Shown: positions 42,924 to 51,694, numbered from the stretch's first letter. The stretch is DNA of 64,000 nt from Mycobacterium rhizamassiliense (GCF_900157375.1 NZ_LT721901.1:4607685-4671684), one strand, 5' to 3'. Notes: generated by a model from the letters alone, not told the origin. Program-made: numbers and translations.

Positions 42924-42954
42924 GGCGTGATGGTACGCCCGCGTCCGCGATTTT

Positions 42955-42968
42955 TGGAACACGTTCTA
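42955..42968. promoter_or_regulatory. KstR-type operator
   Basis: TGGAACACGTTCTA fits TnnAACnnGTTnnA exactly. It precedes the AhpD-like gene (ATG 42923) and overlaps the TAG stop of the upstream MFS gene (42966-42968). In H37Rv KstR represses cholesterol genes through this motif. Confidence 0.8.
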
Positions 42969-45059
42969 ATATTTGCCGCCGGCACCCGCGGGCAGCGCCA
43001 CGGTGCTGGGCGTGTCATCGTGCCAATCTCGCTGGGTGAGAACGCGATGGGCGATGTTTTCCAGGGCGGCCTCGACCGCCCGGCGGTCCGGCCGGCCCTG
43101 GTAGCTGGGCGAACGGGCGAGCTTGTCGACGATCCAGCCGAGCAGCAGCGAGTACACGTAATCGACCTGCTGGCCGCCGGTCGGGGTGAGCCACATCCGG
43201 TCGCCGTCGCGCTGCGCGTAGCCGCCGGACACCAGCCGGCCGAACGTGGGCTCGAGGACCTCGAAAGGGATCCGCATCGAGTCGCCGATGTCGGTGAGGC
43301 GGGCCGTTCCGTACATCTGCCCGAAGCGGTAGATCCGCATGACGCCCCACAGCCCGGCGACGTCGAGCCGGCAGTCGGGGCGCATCGCGATGCTGCGCAA
43401 CCGCACTCCCGGGTCGCCGCGCAGCATGCGCGCGATCGCGTTCTCCAGCATGCGTTCTGGTGTGTCGGTGCTGGGCATGCCGAACCCGTCGCCCAAATCG
43501 ACTGCGCTGTTGTGGATGTCGCGCAGCGGCACCTCGCGCAGAAACAGCGCCAGGACGAACCCGACCAGGGCGACGGGCGCCGCCCACAAGAACACCTCGC
43601 TCAGCGATTGGGAATAGGCCGCCACGATGGGTGCGGCCACGTTATGCGGCTGCCTATGCAGGGCGCCCGGAGAGCTGACCGCCTCGGGCGATACACCGCT
43701 GGCGGCCAGGGCCGCGCCCATCCGGGTCTTGAGGAAGTTGGAGAACAGCGACCCGAATATCGCTGCACCGAAAGAACTTCCGATGGTGCGGAAGAAGGTA
43801 ACACCCGAGGTGGCGACGCCGAGGTCTTCGAAATTCGACGTGTTCTGCACGATGAGAACCAGCACCTGCATGGACAATCCGATGCCGGCACCCAGCACGA
43901 CGAGGTACAGCGACTGGATCAGCGCCGAGGTACCCGGGTCCATCCGAGACATCAGCAGGAACGCGAGCGCCATCAACGCGGTGCCGGCGACCGGAAATAT
44001 CTTGTAGCGGCCGGTCCGCCCGACCAGCGTGCCGCTGCCCGTCGAGGTGATCAGCATCCCGACCACCATCGGCAGCGTGCGCAGGCCCGACGTCGTCGCC
44101 GAGACCCCGTTGACGTATTGCATGAAAGTGGGCAGGAACGTCATGGCGCCCAACATCGCGAAGCCGACCACGAAGGACAGCACGCAGCAGACGGTGAACA
44201 CCGGGCTGGCGAACAGCCGCGGCGGCAGGATCGGTTGTGACACCCGGCTTTCGACCCACACGAACAGCACGAGCGCCGCCACGGCGCCGACGAACAGGCC
44301 GATGATCGTCGGCGAACCCCAGGGGTAGAGCACGCCGCCCCAGCTGGTCGCCAGCGTCAACCCGGCGGCGCCCAGGCCCACCAGCACGATCCCGGCGTAG
44401 TCGATGACCGGCTTGGTGGCCGATGTCAGCGCCGGAATGGCCGCCGCCGCAACGAAAATCACCACTACCGAGATCGGCACGTTCACCCAGAACGCCCACC
44501 GCCAGGTGAGGTAGTCGGTGAAATAGCCACCGAGCAGCGGGCCGACGACCGTGGTGACCCCGAAGACCGCGCCCAGGATGCCTTGGTAGCGACCCCGCTC
44601 GCGCAGCGGGACCACCTCGCCGATGAGCGCGCTGGCCGTCACGGTGATCCCGCCGCCGCCGAGTCCCTGCAGGGCCCGCGCCGCGACGAGCATGCCCATC
44701 GACTGGGCCAGCCCGCAGGACACCGACCCGATGACGAAGAAGACGATGGCGACCTGGAATACGCGCTTGCGGCCGAACAGGTCGCCGAGCTTGCCGACCA
44801 GCGCCGTGACGATCGTCGACGCCAGCAGATAGCTGGTGACGACCCAGGATTGGTGTCCCGCGTCGCCGAGGTCGGCGACGATGGTCGGCAGCGCCGTCGC
44901 GACGATGGTCTGGTCGAGCGCTGCGAGCAGCATCCCGAGCACGATCGCCACGAAGATCAGGTTGCGGCGCTGCGGGCTGATCAGTTCGCCGCTGGGTGCG
45001 GAATCCGCCGCGGGGCGGGTCTGGGTCGCTGGGGTGGATGCTGCTCTCGGGCTCGTCAT
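42966..45059 (-). CDS. MFS drug transporter (DHA2, EmrB/QacA family) with C-terminal extension
   Basis: 697 residues. About 14 transmembrane helices with the DHA2 motifs LDQTIVATALPTIVADLG, WVVTSYLLASTIVTALVGKLGDLFGRKR and GILGAVFGVTTVVGPLLGG. The extra C-terminal part of about 190 residues is soluble; its segment FGRLVSGGYAQRDGDRMWLTPTG resembles a winged-helix (MarR-like) domain. It would export hydrophobic compounds; orthologue of Rv1877. On the same strand as, and downstream of, bfrA. Confidence 0.9.
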   Translation of the reverse strand: MTSPRAASTPATQTRPAADSAPSGELISPQRRNLIFVAIVLGMLLAALDQTIVATALPTIVADLGDAGHQSWVVTSYLLASTIVTALVGKLGDLFGRKRVFQVAIVFFVIGSVSCGLAQSMGMLVAARALQGLGGGGITVTASALIGEVVPLRERGRYQGILGAVFGVTTVVGPLLGGYFTDYLTWRWAFWVNVPISVVVIFVAAAAIPALTSATKPVIDYAGIVLVGLGAAGLTLATSWGGVLYPWGSPTIIGLFVGAVAALVLFVWVESRVSQPILPPRLFASPVFTVCCVLSFVVGFAMLGAMTFLPTFMQYVNGVSATTSGLRTLPMVVGMLITSTGSGTLVGRTGRYKIFPVAGTALMALAFLLMSRMDPGTSALIQSLYLVVLGAGIGLSMQVLVLIVQNTSNFEDLGVATSGVTFFRTIGSSFGAAIFGSLFSNFLKTRMGAALAASGVSPEAVSSPGALHRQPHNVAAPIVAAYSQSLSEVFLWAAPVALVGFVLALFLREVPLRDIHNSAVDLGDGFGMPSTDTPERMLENAIARMLRGDPGVRLRSIAMRPDCRLDVAGLWGVMRIYRFGQMYGTARLTDIGDSMRIPFEVLEPTFGRLVSGGYAQRDGDRMWLTPTGGQQVDYVYSLLLGWIVDKLARSPSYQGRPDRRAVEAALENIAHRVLTQRDWHDDTPSTVALPAGAGGKY

Positions 45060-45143
45060 GCCTGCCTTCCCGTCGGCGTTCGATGCTAACGGGTGCCCGG
45101 ACTCAACCGCGGCAATCGCAGCGCCGCGCGACGGCGGGTCGGG

Positions 45144-45632
45144 CTAGGCGATCGAACCCGGCGGCCGGGAGACGCACTGCGCCAGGTACAGCGGCTCGCC
45201 CAGCGTCTCCATCAGCTGCAGCTGGGTCTCCAGGTAGTCGACGTGGTTTTCCTCGTCGGCGATGATCTTCTCCAGCAGGAAGGCGCTGGTGCTGTCCTCT
45301 TTCTCGCGGCACATGATGACACCCGGCTTGAGGCGGTTGAGCACCTCGTGCTCGATGGCCAGGTCGGCCTCGAACTGCTCGCGCAACGTCTGGCCGATGC
45401 GCAGCGAGAAGAGGCGCTGGTAGTTCGGGAGGCCGTCGAGCAGCAGGATGCGGTCGGTGACGGCCTCGGCGTGACGCATCTCATCGAAGGACTCCGCGCG
45501 GGTGTGCGCAGCAACCTCGGTGAAGCCCCAGTTTTCCTGCATCTTGGAATGCAGGAAGTATTGATTGATCGCGGTCAGTTCACTGGTCAGTTGCTCGTTG
45601 AGCAGACGCAAAACATCCGGATCCCCTTGCAT
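45144..45632 (-). CDS. bfrA: Bacterioferritin BfrA
   Basis: 162 residues. Ferroxidase ligands are all in place: Glu18, Glu51, His54, Glu94, Glu127 and His130. Met52 (DEMRHAE) is the heme ligand. It stores iron as a 24-mer and is orthologous to Rv1876. It diverges from the bfd-type ferredoxin gene, with two IdeR-like boxes between them, matching iron control of H37Rv bfrA. Confidence 0.97.
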   Translation of the reverse strand: MQGDPDVLRLLNEQLTSELTAINQYFLHSKMQENWGFTEVAAHTRAESFDEMRHAEAVTDRILLLDGLPNYQRLFSLRIGQTLREQFEADLAIEHEVLNRLKPGVIMCREKEDSTSAFLLEKIIADEENHVDYLETQLQLMETLGEPLYLAQCVSRPPGSIA

Positions 45633-45797
45633 GTCACTCCCTTATGCGTGTGAAGGCTGTCGTGTCGAGCCGCTGCAGGCGGGCCGCGCGGGGGCGCAAC
45701 TGCCTGGCTGTAGCTGACTGTGCCATGCAAATTTGGAATGTTCCAGCAAGGTTTGGCTGTGCTCAGTGTGGCTTGTGGGGCATCCGGCACGCGAAAC

Positions 45798-45816
45798 TTA
45801 GGTTAGCGTCGGCTTA
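45798..45816. promoter_or_regulatory. IdeR-like iron box 1 (partial)
   Basis: TTAGGTTAGCGTCGGCTTA keeps the 9-base left half TTAGGTTAG of the IdeR consensus (TTAGGTTAGGCTAACCTAA); the right half is weak (13 of 19 overall). It lies 6 bp from box 2, an arrangement of tandem boxes known upstream of H37Rv bfrA. Confidence 0.6.
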
Positions 45817-45821
45817 CTTGC

Positions 45822-45840
45822 TTAGGTTAGACTCCACTAA
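45822..45840. promoter_or_regulatory. IdeR-like iron box 2
   Basis: TTAGGTTAGACTCCACTAA matches the 19-bp IdeR consensus at 15 positions, including both outer ends. Located between bfrA (minus) and the ferredoxin gene (plus), 45 bp upstream of the latter's start, so iron and IdeR may regulate both. Confidence 0.72.
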
Positions 45841-45885
45841 TATGAGGCCAGTCCGGGTGGCCGCCCGCGTGCGGAGGGGGTGCTG

Positions 45886-46083
45886 ATGTACGTCTGCCTG
45901 TGCGTCGGCGTCACCAACCACACGGTGGCCGAATGTGTGGCCCGCGGCGCCTCCACCTCGAAAGAAGTGGCCGCGGCGTGTGGCGCGGGCTTGGACTGCG
46001 GACGCTGCCGGCGCTCCGTGCGGGCGATCATCGAGGCGTCGCAGCACGTCGAGACCGCGCTCGAGTCCGCCGTATCGGGCTAG
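45886..46083 (+). CDS. bfd: Bacterioferritin-associated ferredoxin-like [2Fe-2S] protein
   Basis: 65 residues. Cys4-x-Cys6 and Cys38-x-x-Cys41 bind the [2Fe-2S] cluster in the Bfd fold (MYVCLCVGVTNHTV and LDCGRCRRSV). Bfd donates electrons to bacterioferritin to release iron. ATG 45886 follows GGAGGGGG. Divergent from bfrA, in H37Rv Rv1876A. Confidence 0.9.
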   Translation: MYVCLCVGVTNHTVAECVARGASTSKEVAAACGAGLDCGRCRRSVRAIIEASQHVETALESAVSG

Positions 46084-46113
46084 CCTCTTTCAGTTCTTCT
46101 TCCGGCCGGTGCT

Positions 46114-46872
46114 TCAGTTTTGCTTTCGCTCCGCGAAATCGGCCAAGGCCGCCGCGTTGGCCTGGGTGCCCATCAGCTCGGCGAAATGGGCGTTCTCCCG
46201 CGCCGTCGCGGCCGCGATCTCCGGGCGGACCGGCTCGACCATCGTGTGCTTGACGGCCATCAGGCTCGAAATCGGCCGGGAGGCAAGGATTTCGGCGTGC
46301 CGACGAGCTTCCGGCAGCAGCTCCTCGGGTTCGCAGATCCGCCAGACCAGGCCCATGCGCAACGCCTCCTCGGCGCTGACCCACTCCGAGGACATCAGCA
46401 GCCAGGCGGCGTTCTGCCGGCCCACTAGTTGCGGCAGCAGATACGACGACGCCGCTTCCGGAGCCACGCCCAGGCTGGTGAACGGGCACTTCAGTTTGGC
46501 GGCGGACGACATGAAGGCCAGGTCGGCGTAACCGAGGATGGTGGCGCCGATCCCGACCCCGACGCCGTTCACCGCGCAGATCAGCGGCTTGGGGAACGCG
46601 CTGAGCGCGTCGATCAGGCCGCGGAAGCCGTACTTGCCCTCGGTGAAGTCGGGATCGGTGATGCGGGCCTGCATCTCGGCGAGGTCGGTGCCCGCGGAAA
46701 AGCCGCGCCCGGTGCCGGTAAGCAACACCACCGCGACTTCGGGGTCGTCGGCGGCGGCCAGCAGCGCCTCGGCGGTCGCGTCGTAGAGGGCCTCGTTGAA
46801 GGCGTTGAGCGCCTCGGGCCGGTTCAGCATCAGCGTGCGAACCCGGTTGTGGTCGTCGATCTGCAGCGTCAC
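46114..46872 (-). CDS. Enoyl-CoA hydratase/isomerase family protein
   Basis: 252 residues of the crotonase fold: LNRPEALNAFNEALYD, FSAGTDLAEMQARI, and the oxyanion-hole turn GVGVGIGATILGYADLAFMS. Typical catalytic Glu pair: the usual Glu in the 140s is present as APEAASSYLLPQLVG, the other position less clear, so it may be an isomerase rather than a hydratase. Start GTG 46872. Acts in fatty-acid beta-oxidation or aromatic catabolism. Confidence 0.86.
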   Translation of the reverse strand: MTLQIDDHNRVRTLMLNRPEALNAFNEALYDATAEALLAAADDPEVAVVLLTGTGRGFSAGTDLAEMQARITDPDFTEGKYGFRGLIDALSAFPKPLICAVNGVGVGIGATILGYADLAFMSSAAKLKCPFTSLGVAPEAASSYLLPQLVGRQNAAWLLMSSEWVSAEEALRMGLVWRICEPEELLPEARRHAEILASRPISSLMAVKHTMVEPVRPEIAAATARENAHFAELMGTQANAAALADFAERKQN

Positions 46873-46888
46873 GGCTGCAGCCTAAACG

Positions 46889-47332
46889 TCACCCGTTGCT
46901 GTACACGCGGGTGGGCGCGATCAGCACCACCGCACGCCGCTCGGCGGCCATCACCCGGTCGTATTCGTCCCAGTCGTCGTGGGTCCCGCCCGCGGCGATG
47001 AACACATCGCGCAGCAGCAGGCGCAACGCGTCGGGGTCGGTCAGCCATGGCTGGGCATCGTCCGGACCGACCAGCTCGGCGGTGCCCTCGGCCGTCGCCC
47101 ACTGCCATCCGTTGCGGAAGGTGACGGCCAGGTGCGGCCGCGCCCGCAGGTTGGCCAGCTTGACCTTGCCGTAGGTGGTGAAGCCCAGAACCTGCTCCCC
47201 CGTTACCGGATGGGCCAACAGGCCGACGTTGACCAGCGACGCCTGCACGGTTTGATCGGCGCGCACGGTGGAGATGACCGCGAGTCCGCTGTCCGCCGCG
47301 GCCAGCCCTACGGCGTCTTGCACTGTGGTCAT
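46889..47332 (-). CDS. PPOX-class F420-dependent or FMN-binding split-barrel protein (Rv1875)
   Basis: 147 residues; the FMN/F420 split-barrel shows AVISTVRADQTVQASLVNVGLL, TTYGKVKLANLRARPHLAVTFRNG and the C-terminal AVVLIAPTRVYSNG. Mycobacterial members bind F420 or FMN and reduce unknown substrates. ATG 47332 follows AGGGGAG. Operon with the Rv1874-like gene 10 bp upstream. Confidence 0.85.
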   Translation of the reverse strand: MTTVQDAVGLAAADSGLAVISTVRADQTVQASLVNVGLLAHPVTGEQVLGFTTYGKVKLANLRARPHLAVTFRNGWQWATAEGTAELVGPDDAQPWLTDPDALRLLLRDVFIAAGGTHDDWDEYDRVMAAERRAVVLIAPTRVYSNG

Positions 47333-47342
47333 CTCGCTCCCC

Positions 47343-48044
47343 TTACGTGTGAAACGGCGTCCTGAACACGTAGCGGCTCGTTGCCACCGAGTCGATGTTC
47401 TCATTGGCGCCGAACGAACTCGTGCTGGCGACCATCCGGCCCAGGCGGTCCTTCAGGTCGTCATCGCCGGCGGCACCGAAAAACGCGTGCAGATCGGCTA
47501 TCGCCTCCGCGGGGAACAACTCCTCGACGATGCCCGAGATTCCCGGGGCGCCGGGGGTGAGGGTGCGCACCACCCAGTTCTGGGTGTAGCCGAACGTCGA
47601 CTGCGTTTCGATCGCCACCGATGTCTGATGCAGCTGCCACCGGTCCAACCAGAACGCCTGCTCCATCTCGGCCGGCCGGCGCAGCATTACGACATTCGCG
47701 AAACCGATTGTGCGAGCGCCGGGTTCGATATCAGGACCGGGCAGCGGGGCAGATTCGGTGACCAAGTAGGCGGCCAGCTGCTCACATTCCGCGGCGAGCA
47801 GCTCCAGCGCGGCGGTCATCTGCTCGCCGTAGCACTGCTGGGTCCACATGCTCACCACCGCGCCGATGGGCGGGTCCAGCACCGTCATCGTCATCAGGGA
47901 GCCACCCACCGCGTCGTCGCGGACGTTGACGGCCAGGCCCGGCAGGCCCAGAGCCAAAAGCTTGTCTGCGACCGGACCTCGCAGTTGAGTACACCATTCG
48001 TCGCTCGGGTCGGCACGCATCAGGACGGCGATCACCTTTTCCAT
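47343..48044 (-). CDS. Conserved hypothetical (Rv1874-like)
   Basis: 233 residues with no clear family. Repeated strand/helix pattern (VIAVLMRADPSDEWCTQL, MTMTVLDPP, TIGFANVVMLRRPAEM, TQNWVVRTLTPGAPG) suggests two ferredoxin-like (EthD/dimeric alpha-beta barrel) halves, a guess. The next gene, a split-barrel flavin/F420 protein, starts 10 bp downstream, so a joint role is likely. Confidence 0.7.
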   Translation of the reverse strand: MEKVIAVLMRADPSDEWCTQLRGPVADKLLALGLPGLAVNVRDDAVGGSLMTMTVLDPPIGAVVSMWTQQCYGEQMTAALELLAAECEQLAAYLVTESAPLPGPDIEPGARTIGFANVVMLRRPAEMEQAFWLDRWQLHQTSVAIETQSTFGYTQNWVVRTLTPGAPGISGIVEELFPAEAIADLHAFFGAAGDDDLKDRLGRMVASTSSFGANENIDSVATSRYVFRTPFHT

Positions 48045-48171
48045 AGGGTGAACCTACAACCGCCGCCGCCGCGCGATTGCGGACGGTGATTGCAGTAGTG
48101 CTTCGCAGACGCGGGCGAAACGCCCCTGCCACGCTCTCTTGGATGCGCTCTCGGCCGCTGCCGGATAGCCG

Positions 48172-49107
48172 CTATTTGACCAGGCTTACCCGCTGTTCAC
48201 CGGCGACTGACTCCCCGATGATGGCGGCGAGGCGCCGATACGATTCGTCACGACCGCTCGACGAGCGGAACACCAGGCCGATTCGCCGGCCCGGGCGTGG
48301 ATTCGCAAACTGCGCGAGCCCGAGCTGGCTGCGCGCGGCCTCGACGGGCGCGGCGGTCTGCGGAATCAGCGTCACTCCCAATCCGCCCGTCACGCACTGC
48401 ACCGCGGTCGCCAGCGACGCGGCCCGGGTATCGGCGAGTTCGGCTCGCACACCGGCCTTTTGGCAGACATCCAGAGCTTGGTCGCGCAGGCAGTGTCCCT
48501 CGTCCAGCAGCAGCAGCGGCAAGTCGGCCAACGTGGCGGCAGGCACCCGGCGCTTGCCCGACAGCGGATGCCCGGGCGGCACGGCGAGCAGGAAATCCTC
48601 GTCGTAGATTCCGATCTCGGTGATGCCCGCTGTGTCGGCGGGCAGCGCGATCAGCGCCGCGTCCAGCCCGCCGTCGCGCAGCGCGGCCAGCAGTCGCTCG
48701 GTCTGGTCCTCGATCACCCGCAACGTCAGCGCGGGCAGGTGGACCGCCAGCCCGGCCAACACGCTCGGCAGCACGTAGGGCGCGACGGTCGGGATCAGGC
48801 CCAGGCGCAGGCTGCCCTGCAGCGGATCGGACGTCCCGGTAGCCGCGGCGCTGAACGCATCCGCCGCGGCAACCGCGGCCTGGGCAAGCGGGAGGAGTTC
48901 CACGCCTTCCCGTGTCAACCGGACACGCCGGGTCGATCGCTCGATGAGCCGGGTGCCCAGCCCGGCTTCCAGTGCGGCCAGCGCCTGTGACAGCGTCGAC
49001 TGGCTGACTGCGAGAGTCGTTGCAGCACTGCCGAAATGGCGCTTCTCGGCGACCGCGACAAACGCCCGCAGCCCGGCCAGGGTCGGCTGAAAACTCTTAT
49101 CGGTCAT
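48172..49107 (-). CDS. oxyR: OxyR, LysR-type peroxide sensor
   Basis: 311 residues, full length. The N-terminal winged HTH (LAGLRAFVAVAEKRHFGSAATTLAVSQ) is intact. Redox cysteines Cys206 and Cys215 lie in GHCLRDQALDVCQ, as in E. coli OxyR (C-x8-C). In M. tuberculosis oxyR is a pseudogene, but here it is complete. It diverges from ahpC, and its start codon lies within the palindromic site at 49096-49116, which suggests autoregulation. Confidence 0.95.
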   Translation of the reverse strand: MTDKSFQPTLAGLRAFVAVAEKRHFGSAATTLAVSQSTLSQALAALEAGLGTRLIERSTRRVRLTREGVELLPLAQAAVAAADAFSAAATGTSDPLQGSLRLGLIPTVAPYVLPSVLAGLAVHLPALTLRVIEDQTERLLAALRDGGLDAALIALPADTAGITEIGIYDEDFLLAVPPGHPLSGKRRVPAATLADLPLLLLDEGHCLRDQALDVCQKAGVRAELADTRAASLATAVQCVTGGLGVTLIPQTAAPVEAARSQLGLAQFANPRPGRRIGLVFRSSSGRDESYRRLAAIIGESVAGEQRVSLVK

Positions 49108-49116
49108 GCCGATAAG
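49096..49116. promoter_or_regulatory. OxyR binding palindrome (ATC-N9-GAT)
   Basis: Perfect inverted repeat CTTATCGG (49096-49103) and CCGATAAG (49109-49116), with 5 bp between. It holds the mycobacterial oxyR-ahpC ATC-N9-GAT motif and T-N11-A LysR form. It overlaps the oxyR start codon (49105-49107), as in the known mycobacterial oxyR-ahpC intergenic site. Confidence 0.85.
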
Positions 49117-49210
49117 TATAGTGCGATATATCACCTTTACTTCAGACGTCCCTCCCGGCAACATAGTGAGTGACCACTTAAACTTGAATTAATCCAGATA
49201 AGGAGCAGAC

Positions 49211-49798
49211 ATGACTCTGCTGACAATTGGCGACCAGTTCCCCGCGTACGAGCTCACCGGGCTGATCGGTGGCGACCTGTCGAAGGTCGACGCGCAGCAG
49301 CCCGAGGACTACTTCAAGACCATCTCCAGCGACGATTACGAGGGCAAGTGGCGCATCGTCTTCTTCTGGCCGAAGGACTTCACCTTCGTGTGCCCGACGG
49401 AGATCGCCGCGTTCGGTAAGCTGAACGACGAGTTCGAAGACCGCGACGCGCAGGTGCTCGGCGTCTCCGTGGACAGCGAATTCGTGCACTTCCAGTGGCG
49501 CGCGCAGCATGACGACCTCAAGAAGCTGCCGTTCCCGATGCTCTCGGACATCAAGCGTGAACTCGCGCTGGCGACCGGGGTGCTCAACGCCGACGGCGTG
49601 GCCGACCGCGTGACGTTCATCGTCGACCCCAACAACGAGGTCCAATTCGTCTCGGCGACCGCAGGATCCGTGGGGCGTAACGTGGACGAGGTGCTGCGGG
49701 TCCTGGACGCTTTGCAATCCGATGAGCTGTGCGCCTGCAACTGGCGCAAGGGCGACCCGACGCTGGACGCCGGCGAGCTGCTCAAGGCGTCCGCGTGA
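49211..49798 (+). CDS. ahpC: Alkyl hydroperoxide reductase AhpC (peroxiredoxin)
   Basis: 195 residues. The peroxidatic Cys61 sits in FTFVCPTEIAAF, and Cys174 and Cys176 (DELCACNW) are the resolving residues of mycobacterial AhpC. It reduces peroxides and peroxynitrite. ATG 49211 with AAGGAG upstream. ahpD follows by 25 bp. Confidence 0.97.
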   Translation: MTLLTIGDQFPAYELTGLIGGDLSKVDAQQPEDYFKTISSDDYEGKWRIVFFWPKDFTFVCPTEIAAFGKLNDEFEDRDAQVLGVSVDSEFVHFQWRAQHDDLKKLPFPMLSDIKRELALATGVLNADGVADRVTFIVDPNNEVQFVSATAGSVGRNVDEVLRVLDALQSDELCACNWRKGDPTLDAGELLKASA

Positions 49799-49823
49799 TT
49801 TCGGGTCCGATCTGGAGGTTGTG

Positions 49824-50360
49824 ATGAGCATCGACAATCTGAAAGAAGCGCTGCCCGAGTACGCAAAGGACCTCAAGCTCAACCTGGGCTCGATCAGCCG
49901 CACCACGGTGCTGAACGAAGAACAGCTTTGGGGCGCCTTGCTGGCCAGCGCCGCGGCAACGCGAAACACCCAGGTGCTGAGCGAGATTGGTGCCGAGGCC
50001 GCCGACAACCTGTCGGCCGAGGCGTACCAGGCGGCGCTGGGGGCCGCGTCGATCATGGGGATGAACAACGTGTTCTACCGTGGCCGCGGGTTCCTGGACG
50101 GCAAGTACGACGACCTGCGCGCCGGACTGCGGATGAACATCATCGGTAATCCGGGCGTGGACAAGGCGAACTTCGAGCTGTGGTCGTTCGCGGTCTCGTC
50201 GATCAACGGCTGCTCGCACTGCGTGGTTGCCCATGAGCACACGCTGCGCGAGGCCGGTGTCGATCGCGAGGTGATCCTGGAAGCGCTGAAGGTGGCGTCC
50301 ATCGTCGCCGGTGTGGCGCAGGCGATCACCACGGCCGAGACGCTGGCCGGCGTCGGCTGA
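49824..50360 (+). CDS. ahpD: Alkyl hydroperoxide reductase AhpD
   Basis: 178 residues. The AhpD active site is Cys130-x-x-Cys133 with His137 (INGCSHCVVAHEH). It reduces AhpC with electrons from lipoamide and dehydrogenase subunits. ATG 49824, with GGAGG upstream. Operon with ahpC. Confidence 0.96.
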   Translation: MSIDNLKEALPEYAKDLKLNLGSISRTTVLNEEQLWGALLASAAATRNTQVLSEIGAEAADNLSAEAYQAALGAASIMGMNNVFYRGRGFLDGKYDDLRAGLRMNIIGNPGVDKANFELWSFAVSSINGCSHCVVAHEHTLREAGVDREVILEALKVASIVAGVAQAITTAETLAGVG

Positions 50361-50380
50361 TCGAGCGCCGTGGCTCACCT

Positions 50381-51694
50381 ATGACGCCGACCTGGGTTTC
50401 ACACGCTATCTGGTGGCAGGTCTACCCCTTGGGCTTCGTGGGAGCGTTTCCCACGCCCGAGGGGTCGGCCCCGCCCGAGCCGGGCGAGCACCGGTTGCGG
50501 CGCCTGGTCGACTGGTTTGACCACGCGATTGCCTTGGGCGCCTCCGGAATTGCGCTGGGGCCGATCTTCGCCTCGCGCACCCATGGCTACGACACGACCG
50601 ACCACTACCGCATCGATCCGCGCCTCGGTGACGACGACGATTTCGACTACGTCATCGCCGAGGCGCGCCGTCGTGGCCTGCGGGTGTTGCTCGACGGGGT
50701 GTTCAACCACGTCGGTGCGGAGTTCGGAATGCATCGGGACGCCGAGCACGACGACGCGGCGGCGCGCTGGTTTCGCGGACGGCCGGGCCGGTTTCACACC
50801 TTCGAAGGCCATGGCGGGCTCATCACCCTCAACCACCAGAACCCGGAAGTTGTCGACTACGTCGTCGAGGTGATGACGCACTGGCTGCGGCGCGGCGTCG
50901 ACGGGTGGCGGCTGGACGCGGCTTATGCTGTGCCGCAACAGTTCTGGGCGACGGTGTTGCCGATGGTACGCGAGAGCTTTCCGGATGCCTGGTTCGTCGG
51001 CGAGCTCATCCACGGCGACTACGCCGGCGTGGTCGAGGCGGCCCGGTTCGATTCGGCCACCCAGTACGAGCTGTGGAAGGCGATCTGGAGCAGCCTCAAC
51101 GACGGCAACTTCTTCGAACTGGACTGGGGGCTGCAGCGGCACGCCGCGCTGCTGGACAGCTTCCCGCCGCTGACATTCGTCGGCAATCACGACGTCACGC
51201 GGATCGCCAGCCAACTCGAGCGCCCCGAGCACCTGGCGCACGCGCTGGTGATCATGCTGACCATCGGTGGCGTGCCCAGCATCTACGCCGGCGACGAGCT
51301 CGGGTTTCGCGGCGTCAAGGAAGAGCGCTTCGGCGGCGACGACGCGGTGCGCCCCGAGTTCGGTTCTCCCCCAGTTCCATTGGACGACTTCGGCACCGAG
51401 GTATGGGGCCTGCACCAGTATCTGGTCGGCCTGCGGCGCCGCCACCCGTGGCTGCACGCGGCGAGGACGACCTCGGTGCGGCTGACTAATCGCCACTACG
51501 TCTACACGACCCGAAACGGCGACGACGCGCTGCTGGTCGCGCTCAACATCGACGACGAGCCGCTGCACCTCGCGCTGCCGGAGCTGGGCACGGCGCGCGC
51601 GCAGGTGCTCGCCGGTTCCTCGGCCCCGCCCCAGGAGCTCGTCGACGCGGTGGTCGTCGAGCCGCACGGCTGGCGGATCCTGCAGCCCGCCTAG
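50381..51694 (+). CDS. GH13 alpha-amylase family glycosidase
   Basis: 437 residues, compact (beta/alpha)8 enzyme. Catalytic residues fit: Asp179 (GWRLDAAY), Glu208 (VGELIHG) and Asp271 (FVGNHDVTR); DGVFNHVGAEFG is conserved region I. Probable substrate is a maltooligosaccharide, pullulan or trehalose-derived sugar. It starts 20 bp after ahpD and may be co-transcribed. Convergent stop overlap (CTAG) with the DUF1810 gene. No H37Rv counterpart at this locus, as I recall. Confidence 0.9.
   Translation: MTPTWVSHAIWWQVYPLGFVGAFPTPEGSAPPEPGEHRLRRLVDWFDHAIALGASGIALGPIFASRTHGYDTTDHYRIDPRLGDDDDFDYVIAEARRRGLRVLLDGVFNHVGAEFGMHRDAEHDDAAARWFRGRPGRFHTFEGHGGLITLNHQNPEVVDYVVEVMTHWLRRGVDGWRLDAAYAVPQQFWATVLPMVRESFPDAWFVGELIHGDYAGVVEAARFDSATQYELWKAIWSSLNDGNFFELDWGLQRHAALLDSFPPLTFVGNHDVTRIASQLERPEHLAHALVIMLTIGGVPSIYAGDELGFRGVKEERFGGDDAVRPEFGSPPVPLDDFGTEVWGLHQYLVGLRRRHPWLHAARTTSVRLTNRHYVYTTRNGDDALLVALNIDDEPLHLALPELGTARAQVLAGSSAPPQELVDAVVVEPHGWRILQPA

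Noticed and set aside
42552..44240. 562-residue plus-strand frame opposite the MFS transporter
   Set aside because: Antisense shadow, highly charged and His/Arg-rich, no recognisable domain.
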